Assembly: GCA_903880095.1 (NCBI GenBank)
Contig: CAIRNX010000040.1
Coordinates: forward strand, 1-64,000
DNA from: an uncultured Micrococcales bacterium
GTDB taxonomy: Bacteria > Actinomycetota > Actinomycetes > Actinomycetales > Microbacteriaceae
DNA: 64,000 nucleotides
Reading direction: 5' to 3'
A program made the translations under genes and the position numbers. Shown here one piece after another: positions 40,140-52,100 of this stretch; position 1 is the first letter of the stretch; every line of letters starts with the position of its first letter. The notes under the pieces are model-generated. The model saw nothing but the letters and a program-made list of their open reading frames with translations. It was not told the DNA's origin and searched no databases.

Positions 40140-43100
40140 ATGCAATATATGAAGCGCATACTCGCTCTCGCAATTTGCGCAGCCGCCGCCATCACAGTCT
40201 CCTTGCTGTTAGGTTCGAGCAATACTGTTCACCAAATTGGCTCAGCCGCGAGCGTCAGAGCCTCCACTTTGACTTCGGGCGTTCGAGTTGAGGCAGAAAA
40301 AGCTTTAGTTGGCAACGTAGTTAGTGCGCCAAGAAGTGCCGTCAACCTTGGCTATGCAGAACCCACTTCTTACCGTTGGTTTGCTTGTGCAAAAGACGTT
40401 CCATTAGCAAGCAATGCTCAGCCAGCCGGTTGTTCGCCTATTTCTGGAGCCAACGCTGCAGACCTAACCTTGACCAATGCCGAGGTCGGCAAACACATCT
40501 TGTTCTCGATGTCAGTTGGCAACGGCCCAATCGCGTTCAGTGCAGCAACAGAATCTGCGGTTTCACCAGCGCCTACACTGGTTGCGGCTCCCGTCGGGCT
40601 AAATAAGTCGTTGAAGTTTGTTGCCGCTAGCTCTGCGCTTAACTCGAAAATCACCATTACAAGAGGTTTGTGGCCGGCAGCCGGAGCTGTAACTTCTGTG
40701 GCCTACCAGTGGCTTCGTTGCCCAGCGGCCGTTACTGCCGACCTGATCGCTCCCTCCAATTGTGTAGTGATTGACGGAGCCGTTGCTGCGAGCTATTCGG
40801 TAACCGTTAGAGATCTTGGTCAGCGAATCGTCGCACATCTAACTGCAGTTCAAGGTGGCGTTACAAGTGATGTTTGGACAAACTCGATCGGTCCTGTCTA
40901 TAAAGCGGTTAAGTACTACAAGGGTGCGACCGTTGCCGGTGGCGTTGGCGACTACCCGTACCTCGTCGACCAAGCTGTAACAGCAAACGAAGGTACCTGG
41001 GATGGACCACCGAACTTCACGTATCAGTGGTTCTCGTGCACGGCAAAGGTAGCTGCAGCTGCCACCCTCAACAAACTTTGCAAGGCAATCTCGGGTGCGA
41101 CGGCAGATTCATTTACCCCGGGTTTGGCGCAAAACGGCAAATTCTTAATGGTTCGCATCAGTGGCTCGACTCCTCTAGCTTCAACGGTGATAACCACGTA
41201 CAGCGCCTCATCAACCAAGGTGCTTGACGACCCGAGCAACACGGTTGTTGTCGCCTTGCCTAACGGCGCTCCGGTAGTCGGAATCTCTGTTTCGCTCATT
41301 CCAGGCACCTGGACAGGATCTCCGGCGCCGACAAAAACATATCAGTGGTACTCCTGCGACACTAACGAGACCGCCGCCGGCGCTGACAAGCCAGACGATT
41401 GCGATGTCATCACGGGTGCAACGGCAACCACGTTCACACCTACCCAAAATCTTTATGGGCGTTTCTTACTTGTCGAAGAAAAAGCGACGAGCATCGCCGG
41501 CACTGATTCGATTTTTAGTTCTACGCCTTTGTCTGTGGCCTCGCGCCCATTGTTCGAAAGCGACCCGCGAGTTAGCGGCGTAGCTGAAATCAATGAAGTC
41601 TTAGCCGCTTTCACCGGAACTGGTGCGAGTTCACTCGAAGACACCGCAAGTTACCAATGGCTTTCATGCTCAACGGCCTCACCAGCGACCTCGACGAAAC
41701 CCGTCAACTGTGCGCCGATTTTGGGTGCAACAGATTCGAGTTTCACCACGGACCGCAACGTCGAAGGTTCATTTATTGCAGTGTGGATAACACTAAGTAA
41801 CGAGGCGGGTAACACGACTCGAATGAGTGCAACTACCGATACCGTAATAAAGTCCGCGCCCTCTCTTGACTCAACCGACTTCACTCCTGCGACGTCGCCA
41901 ATAGTTGGCACAGCAGTAAGTGCACCTACGGGAACCTGGCGAGGGGCACCGGCGCCGTCATTCAGCTACCAGTGGTTGGTTTGCGACGCCGAAGGGGGCA
42001 AGGCGTTTGTTCAGCCTTCGGGTTGCTCAGAGATTGCTGGGGCCAACTTGGTCGCCTTCACCCCAACGCACGGTCAGGCAGCGAGTTTCTTGCGAGTTCG
42101 TGTTCGAGCAAATAACGAGCTAGGCACTTTTGAAGTTTGGTCTGCAACCACCTCAGCTGTTCGCGAAAAACCTGTCTTTTTAGGTGTTCCAGTAGTCACT
42201 GGGGGAGCTCTAACCGGCACGCCGATAACCGTAAGTCAGACTTCGGCGAATGGCGTTCCCGGGCCATCGACAGCAATTGCTTGGTATCAGTGCAAATCTC
42301 TTGTTACTGCGGCTATCGCCGCCGCCCCGGTAGCAACCAACTGCTCTCAAATTTCTGGCCAATCGGGTTTCTCGTACACGCCCACTAACGGAGACCTCGA
42401 TAAATTTATCGCCGCATACGTAACTAGCAGCAACGCTCTTGGCTCAGTCTCTTATTTCACGGCCTCGACCTCAAAGATTCAAGGGGCACCATCACTGCAA
42501 AACAACCCCGGAGCACCGGGGCAGGTTGGGGTAAGCCCGAAGGTTTTCTCAGCGGTTTTGGCGCCATCGGCAATCTGGGTTGGTTCACCGTCACCCACCC
42601 CAAACTTTCAGTGGTACAGCTGCGCTGACGAGGTTCTAACGCTCGTCACATCAATGCCCGACTATTGCTCAATCATCCAAGGTGCAACCGCAAGCAGTTT
42701 CACGCCAAGCGTCGACGAAGTCGATCGTTATCTTATGGTGCGGGTTGGCGCCAGTAACCTCTTGGGTTCAGCGACGCGATTTACCACTACCTCCTCCATA
42801 GTTCAGCAAATACCTATGTTCACTGTGGACCCAGCAATTTCTGCTGGCAAGTTCACCGGTGACGTTTTGACTTTTGATGACCTCTCTTATCTGGGCAGCC
42901 CTTCACCAACCGTCACGTATTCCTGGTACCGCTGCGACGCCGCTGTAACCGTCGTGCAGGCAACCAGCACTTGCCCCAAGATCCCCAATGCGATCGCGAA
43001 TTCCTATACTTTGGTGGCAGCCGACCTCGACAAGTACATCTCTGGTGCCGCAACTCTTACGTCATCGCTGGGCATCGTTACCAAAATATCTTTGAGCACG

Positions 43101-46100
43101 GTAAAGATTCAAGGTGCCCCAACTCTTCAAGGGACACTTGCGGCACCGACCGCGGGTGTGGTGAAGGTTGACACACCGATAACTATCCCGACCAGCATAT
43201 GGTTCGGCTCGCCGGTGGTTAGCAAAGTGTTCCAGTGGTACGCATGCACTAACTCCGTTTCGACACAACAGTCGACCATCGGACTTGACTGCTCACTTAT
43301 TCCAAACGCTGCCAACGTGACCTTCACCCCGACAATTGACCAAGTTGGCAAGTTCCTAGTGGTCAAGACAGCTGCGAGTAACATCATCGGCTCGGTAACT
43401 CTTTACTCGCCGAGTACTTCAGTGGTAAACGAGGCACCAAGTTTCCAAGGCGATACCTCGATCGACGATGTAAGTCTTGTCGGAAACAACGTCACGGTTT
43501 CATTGCCAACCACGCGCGGGTTTCCAAACCCTGCTCCTACCTACACCTGGTTCAGGTGCTCAGCAGCGGTGCCTTTCTCGGCGACGACGATTCCAGCAAC
43601 CTGCTCGCCAATCGCGAACTCCAATGCAGCACAATACATGCTCGATGTTTTAGATCTTGACAAGTTTGTTGCAGTTGGCGTCACACTCACAAACTCTTCA
43701 GGAACCGCAACTAAGTACAGCCCGTCCACTGTCTCGATTCAAGGTGTACCGAAAATTACCAACGCGCTTGGTATGCCAAGCTCGACGGTGGCTGCTGTTA
43801 CCGCTCCCCGCATTGGAACAGTCGAAAGTGCCCCTACCAATACTTGGGCGGGGTCGCCAAAGCCGAGCGTCAACTTGCAGTGGGTTCGCTGTCAAGACGA
43901 AGATCCGACGAGCAGTATTTTGCCTGTTCCGTGCGACGACATACCTGGCGCTTCGGGTAACACATACACACCGGTGATGGCCGATAAAGGCCTTACGCTG
44001 CGCGTTCGAATTACCGCGACAAACCTACTGGGAACCACAACCATCTGGTCAGGCTCAACAAGAAAGACACAACTATCTCCTAGCTTCGTTGCCCACCCGA
44101 CGCTCAACAGCTTCATCACGGTCGGCACGTTGGTGAGCGTAAACGCTGTGAATCAACTTGCCTCTCCAGGAGCTGCCGAGACCGAATCTTGGTACCGCTG
44201 CCCTGCCGTGGTGCCCAGCGCCTCAACAACTCCACCAGCAAACTGTGTTCAGATTCTCGGCGCCTCAGTAAATTCTTATACGATTCAGGCGCAGGACCTC
44301 GACAACTATTTGGTAGCGAAAGTTTCGCTGTCGAACGAAGCGGGCATTGCCACTGAATACACGGCCTCAACGGCCAAGATCATCTCGCTCCCCGTCTTCG
44401 ACCAGGAGCCAACGGTTGGCGGCCAAAGCTACGTAACCGGCAAGCTTGTGATTTTGCCGTTCAGTGTTTCGGCAAAGCCGGTAGCGACACTTAGCTACCA
44501 GTGGTACTACTGCGACACCAAAATATTAGTTAGTTTTGCTGATGTTCAGACCCCGAACTGCCACATCATTGCCGGGGCTACCAGCGACAGCTTCTTACCG
44601 ACCCAGGCAGAAGCGGGCTCCTACGTGAGTGTGCTCGTGACAGCAACAAACCTTGCCGGAACAACAACGTCATTCTCTAAGACGACCAGCGCAATTCTCA
44701 CCCCTCCTCGTAACGTCGTGCCGCAGGTTGTGACAGGCTCAACCACGGTTGGCGCCCAGCTTTCTACTGATACCGGAACTTGGAATCCGGCAACTAACGT
44801 CTCATTTGATTACAAGTGGTTTGCCTGCTCAAAGCAGACTGCAGCCTCAACGACAATCTCGACGACCGACTGCGCAGTAGTAGCCGGAGCAACAACGGCC
44901 CAGTTCAACTCCGGCGTTGCGCAAATTGGTAAATACATGGTCTCTGAAGTGACCGCCAAGAACTTCACCATAAACGTGCCCGAATATTCGGCTTCGACCG
45001 AAATCATTGCAAGTGTTCCCGTTTATACAACGGGAATGGGCGTCAACTTCTTGACCGGTCAAGCCTCGACCTCTGGAGCGCCACGTGTCGGTTACAGCAT
45101 TTCGGCAACAGATGGCGCTTGGTCGGGCACCCCTGCGCCTAGTTTTATGTACCAGTGGTTTGTTTGCAGTGTTCAAAAGACCGCCGCCGACAAGTCTCTG
45201 ACGCAAGACTGTCGTGAAATCAACGGCGCAACCACAAAAGACTTCTCGATCACACCTGCTATAGCTGACGACTACAACTTGGTCGGCAAATACCTGGGTG
45301 TGAAAATCATCGGCACCAATAAGGCGGGCTCGGACTTCGCCTACTCAGTGACCTCTGTCAAGACTGTTACTTTGCCACCACAGTTGGTAACGCCGCCTGA
45401 GATCTCGGGGTACAGGTACGTCGACGCGACACTGAGCGGCACTATTGGTGCATTCACCGGCATTCCAGACCCAAGCGAAACTCAGGCTTGGTGGCAGTGC
45501 GACTCAGCTATCCCAACGGCCGTGACTGCTCAGCCTGCCGGTTGCACAAAGCTGCTGCCGACCACACCGACAATCAAGCTGACGTTGGCGATGAAGGGCA
45601 AGTTCATTACCACTGCCACGATCTCGACCAACGATGCCGGAACCGTTACGGTTTGGGCTCCATCCACCATCGAGGTAACCACCGGCGCAATCAACACCGT
45701 GGCTCCAACCATTACGGCAAGCCCTAATGCGCTGCCAAAAGTTGGCGGAACCCTATCTGCCAACCACGGCGTTTGGTCTGGTGATCCTGCCCTAACCGAG
45801 GCTTCGTACACCTACCAGTGGTACAGCTGCGACGTCGAAATCAAGACCGCGAGTTTCACTCTCGACCCCAGCGCTGGCTGTCTACGTGTTGGCGATGCGG
45901 TAAACACCAACTATCAACCGGTTCGCGAAGACGCCGGCCGCTTCATTCTCGTCTCGGTCGCTGGAGCCAACTCAAACGGTGGTTCGAAGATCTTCAGCGC
46001 GTCAACCTCGAAGGTCAACCTTGAACCAGAACTTGTTATATCGCCGGTGCAGACGGGAAATGCGTTCGTAGGTAACCGGCAGAATGTATCAGATGGTACC

Positions 46101-49100
46101 TGGTTCGGTGTTCCAGACCCATCGTTCACCTATCAGTGGCTAATTTGCGACAGTGAACAGAGCGTTCCACCGAGCGCAAAACCGGCAGACTGCGCACTAG
46201 TTGTTGGTGCGACATCATCGGCTTACACGCCGCTTATTTCGCAAGTTGGACAGTACTTAATCGTTCAGGTGTCCGCTAATAACATTGCTGGTTCGACAGT
46301 CGCCTACTCGCTAACCTCTTCAGACATTAAGTCGGCTCCCGTCAACATCACTCCGCCAACCGTCACAATCGCCAACGGAACCAGTGGCTTACCGGTGGCA
46401 AACCAGTCGGTTGTCAGCACCACCGGAGGCAAGTGGCAGGGCCGCCCGACACCGACTTACCAGTACCAGTGGTTCAGCTGTGCGTTTGCCTTGGTTGCTT
46501 CGCCTGACGCACCAACTGCCGATAAGGATTGTCGCGCCGTTTCAGAAGTGACAGACACCGCCAGCTATAGCCCGGTTACCACCGACCGAGGTCGCTTTAT
46601 CGCGGTTGAGGTTTACGCAACGAACATTCATGCCACCGTTGCGCACTGGTCGGCCACTTCGGCCGTGGTTAACATGGCGCCAGTCGCCGATGTTATTCCG
46701 CAGGTTGCCGGGGTTGCCTTCGTTCAAGCCGTGGTTACGGCCAAGGCAGACACCTGGCTTGCCTACCCGGCGCCGACTCGCTCGTTCCAGTGGTTGTCTT
46801 GTGGAGAACTTGCGCTTCCGAGCGCGTGTTCGGTTATCTCAGGAGCTGCGGCAGCAACTTTCACGATTCCATCAAGCCTGAATGGCCGCTCGCTCATGGT
46901 TCGCGTAACCGCGACAAACCAGTTCGGCAACTCCAGCAGCTACTCGCTTGCAAGCGCAAATATCACCACAGGTCCGGTCAGCACAGTGCCGCAGGTAATC
47001 ACTGGCTCAGTTGCCTTTCCGCCAACTGCAGGAGCGCTACTTTCTACCGGCGATGGCAGCTGGGCCGGAGACCCGCGACCAACCTTGGCGTATCAGTGGT
47101 ACCGCTGCACGGCTCTGGTCTCAGCAAGCGCGTTTGAACTTGACCCGACCTGTTCGGCAATCACCGGTGCAACATCTAACACCTACGCCCTCACCGACAT
47201 AGACCCCGGAAATGCGCTTGTCGCAGGCATCACCGGCAGCAACTCTTTCGGAACCTCGACTCGTTTCTCGGCATCGACACCAATTGTCACCGAGAAAGTT
47301 CGCCTGATAACGCCTCCAACTCTCACCGCCTCTGCCAAAATCGGCCAAGACATCACCGCAGACGAGGGTGTGTGGCGAGGATTCCCCAGACCCGATACCA
47401 GTTACTCGTGGTACAGCTGCACCGTTGCCAACCCAGCTGCTCCTGTTCAAGTTGCGGCGGCAACCGGCGTCGGCGTTGTGCCACCTACGACTTGTACCAA
47501 GATTCAGGGAGCAATTCGTTCTTCGCTTGCAATTTCTGACTCACAGGTCGGCAAGATGCTGATCTTCATGGTTACCAAATCGAACACTGTGGATGGCGTT
47601 CTCAGTACTGTGAACGCATACACCCAGTCGAGCTTGCCAGCCGCTCAGCCGCCGGTTTCGCTTGCCAAACCAGTGATCTCATCGCCTGGCATGATTGTTG
47701 GTGCTAACCCAAAGGTGGGCAGCGTTTGGTCTGTTAGTACCGGGCTTTGGGTGGACCCGCAGCCAATCAAGACCTACCAGTGGTACCGCTGTGACTCGCA
47801 GGTCGCCACCGGGCCAACTCACATCACTTCGGTACCCGTCGCGTCTGGTTGTGTTGCCATCTCGGGTGCCACGAATACGTCTTACACGATCATGGCCGAA
47901 GACTCGGGCAAGTTTGTTGCCGTCGAAGCCATCGCTTCAAACGCGGCAGATACGCTTCACGAGTGGTCGAACTCGACGCTCGCCGTTCTTCAGGTGCCCA
48001 TCGCGATCATTCCGCCGACCATCAGCGGTGACCGCCAGCGCAACAAGGTGCTGACCATTAATCAGGGAACCTGGACGGGCAGCCCTACTCCCGTAATCAA
48101 CTTCCAGTGGTACTCGTGCAAGACTGCTGTTCCCGCAACCTCAACTACGCCTCAGCCAGCAACGAACTGCTCTCAGATCAGTGGTGAAACGTCGGCTACT
48201 TATACACAGTCGCCCGCCGGTAGCGATGACGGAAAGTTCATCACGGCTACCGTTAGCGGAACCTCAGGTAACTCTGACCCAACCGTTTACTGGGTAACTG
48301 TTGCCTCGGGCGATGCCACCGCACAGGCCCCTACTGTTTCTGTTTTGCCAACTTTGACATCACTTTCAAACGTTGTGCCAACGGTTGGCGTCACTTACAG
48401 CATTGGTGACGACCGCTGGATTGGTGCGCCAACACCGGTTGTCACTTACAAGTGGTACGCCTGCGACGCAGTTGTTGCCGCCGCCGGTTCAGCCATACCT
48501 GGAGGTTGCGCGGTCATTGATGGTCAGACTTCCCAGACTTACACGGCGACCATCGCGCTCGCGGATTCACGCAAATACCTACTAGGTTCGGTGACAGCCA
48601 CCAATCTAGCCGGCACGGCCACCACGTACACAAAGTCGCTGACCTCGATCATCGACAAGGGTCTTCTTAACACCACGCCGGCCTCGGTTGCGGCACCGTC
48701 GCTGCTGGTGCCGACCCCAGACGCTTCACCAATCACCGGAACCACGGGTGTCTGGTCAAGCAACAACACTCTTCAGATCACGCACCAATGGTTTGTTTGC
48801 CCGTACGCGTTAACAGTTTCAAACAGTTACATTCCTATCGACTGCTTCAGCATTCGAAGTCAAGAGGTGGGCGGTCAGGTTACGCCGCTGAAAATCACAC
48901 CACTCGACGAAGTCTCTGGCATGTATGTTGCGCTGTACGAAAAAGTCGAGCAAAAAATTGACGCAACCAACTGGCGCAAGGTTCGCGAACGTCTCACCCC
49001 CACGACTGGGCAATTGCTCGAAGCTCCTTCATTGCGAATTCGAGATGCTGGTTTCGTGGCGCCATCTGTGGGTCAAGACATGGTCGTCGGGTATAGCTCG

Positions 49101-52100
49101 ACAGTTACTGCGGGGGCATGGGTTGCGGCCCTAAATGCAGAGACCTCTTTCACCTGGCGTGGTTCTGAGGTTGGCACGTTCAGCTACCAGTGGTTTAGTT
49201 GCATCTCATACCAAGCCAACTACACGACTTTGGGGCTTCCGGCGGGCTGTAGCTACATCACCACAAGCGTTAGTAGACCGTCAGTCAACTCTTCGATCGT
49301 GCCAATCGAATCTGAGATCAGTTCGTTCCTCGGAGTTCGAATCACGGCAACAAATGCGACTGGTTCAGCTGTCGCTTGGACCAACACCTCGAGAGCAGTA
49401 ACTCAAGAAGTGGCCAACATAAATCCTGTCTCCCTCGGTTCTGCCTTCGTTGTTGGTGACCGCTTGACACTAAGCGGTGGCACGCAGACCGACTGGAAGG
49501 GCTCGCCAGCCCCTGCGATTACCGTCGATTGGTACTCTTGCACCGCACAGCACCCAACCGCACCGTCAGCAGTTCCGGCAGACTGCACGTTGTTCGTAAA
49601 CGGCACGCAAAACCCAAGTACAGGGCTCACGATTCCTCTCGAGAGGTCAACCGGCACTCAATACCTGATCGCACGAGTTACTGGTGTGAATACCCCGTGG
49701 AACGCGCCGACAAGAAGTAGCACAGTTGCGATTTACACACCAACTACACACAGAATTCTTTCGCGTCCTTACATCAACACCGCCTTAGCCAACCCATACC
49801 CTTCGCAAACCGGAGTTGCCGATGCAACTGGCAGCCTAAACCTCACGCAGGGAAACTGGGCTGGCTCTGCGCCGATTACGCTAAGTGGCCGCTGGTTTGC
49901 CTGCGATAGCCCGGTTGCTGCATCAAGTTTGGCTACGCCAGCAGAAGGCTGCACAATCTTCAAGACGGCGACTCAGGCTGTCCTGCTAACACACAGCCAG
50001 GTTGGCAAATACATCGTTGGTCAGATTGTTGCCACTAACGAGGCTGGAACCACCTATCAGTCGGCCGCCTCGAGTGCAAGGGTCCTTGAACCTCCAACAA
50101 TCGTCTCGCCGCCTGAAGTAACTCTGGTTGACCCACCGTTGGCATCCGGTAAGAACGAGGTTGGCCAAAAGCTCACCTACACTTCGGCTGCTTGGGATGG
50201 CTCACCAACCCCTACGGCTTCGGCACGGTTCTACGCCTGCGATGCGCCAATCGCATCATCTGTTGCGTCCATTCCAGCTAACTGTGCTGTTGTTGCTGGA
50301 GTTGCCGGTTCGGTACTCACCCTCGGCGACACCGAAGCCGGCAAGTACATTGCAGTTGTTAGCACGGCAACCAACACCACAAACGGTGGTCTCAAGACAA
50401 CTCTTAGCGTCTCGGCAACTATGGGCCCGGTCTACCGCTCGCCATACTTTGACACCGCAATCGCGCCAACTATTAGCGGTCAGGCTCATGTTGGCTCGAG
50501 CCTTTCGTTTACCAAGACCACCATTAAGGGGTTTGAGACTCCTACCAGCATTCACGCTTGGTACATTTGCGATTCTCCGGTACTCGCCGCGGTGAACGAT
50601 GCCGTGCCTTCGGGTTGCTCGCCGATCGCAGACAATCCAAACGCTAGCCTCACCGTTCCCGCTTCAGCTGCGGGCAAGTACGTCCTCGGTATTCAGTCGG
50701 CATTTGCGTCTTGGACGCCTGTCAGAGTCACTCGTTCTTCGGTAACAAGTGCGCAGATCACCGCTTCGCCTGCTGTTCAAAGCGCACCAACTGTGGCCGG
50801 GGACGACTACGTAGGTGGTTCGGTAAAGGTTTCGGTAAACCAAGGAGTCTGGTCGAGTTTCCCGGCAATTACAGACAACGCCCGTTACTCAATTAGCTTG
50901 TTTGCCTGCACAGCGACCAGCGTTGCGCAGGCAACGACCAAGCCGGCAACTTGTGGAGCGACCGCTTTAGCCGTTTATACCGCGGCTGCACCAACACCGT
51001 TCACGCTGACTTCGGACCTTGACGGAAAATTTATTGTCGCCAAGGTAACTGCAACCGTGCCAACCAACAAGAGCCAGACCGACTCTCTCGACTCTTACAG
51101 TGCTTCATTCGGCCCGGTACGTGAGGTCGCGTCGCTACCGACACAGCCTGTAATTACTGGTGCAGGCGCACCAGATGTTGGCCTAAGCCTTTCACTGCAG
51201 CCGATCACAGCTGGCGGGTTCCCAAAGAATAGCCCGACCTATAACTGGTACGTGTGCCCAACGGGTGGCGCTTCGGCACCAACATCAATACCCGCCGGTT
51301 GCGACCTGCAGGCTAACGTCAGCTCGAAGGCGTTCCCGATTCCTCCAAGCGCTGCCGGCAAGTATGTATTTGCATGGGTCACGGCCAGCAACGAACTAGG
51401 CTCGGCTTCGCGCGCAACTGCTTACAGCCAGATGGTCAAGATGGCCGCCGTGAACACAGCGCCACCAAGCTTGAGCGGTGGCGATGAGGTAGGCAGCCCG
51501 ATAAACGCAAACCTTGGAGCCTGGACGAGCACTCCGGCGCCAACATTTACCTACATGTGGTACTCCTGCGACAGCTCGAACTCGACCATTTCTAACGGCT
51601 GCACACCGGTCACAGGCAGCACCGCAACTGCAAGCCTCACTCCTGTTGAGGCGCAAGCAGGCAGGTACATCATCGCCAATGTGACTGCGACCACAGCTGT
51701 TTGGTCTTCAAACGTTCAAACTGTCAAGGCCACGGCAACGTTTGGCCCGATCCGCCAACCAGCAAACCTCAAGCTGGCACCTTCAATTGGAGGTACCGCA
51801 CACGTTGGCGAACAGCTGACGGTTTCGCTTGGTAATGGAAGCCTAGTTGGCTTCCCTTCGGCCACATTCAGTTACGACTGGTATGCCTGTGACACAGCCG
51901 TGCAAGATTCTGCCACCGTGATTCCTGCCAACTGCTCACAAATCTCGAACTCTCCAAAGACTCCACTCACAATCGATTCGAGTGCAGCGGGCAAGTTCAT
52001 CATCGCCGCAGTTACCGCGAGCAACTACTCGCAATTCATGCGCACTACGACTTCTACGCCTGCCGTAACTTCGAGCCTTTCGAACCTAACCGCACCTACA

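Noticed and set aside
50128-50595. 155-aa out-of-frame ORF within the giant gene
   Set aside because: Biased composition and wholly nested in the giant frame; no start signal or domain.
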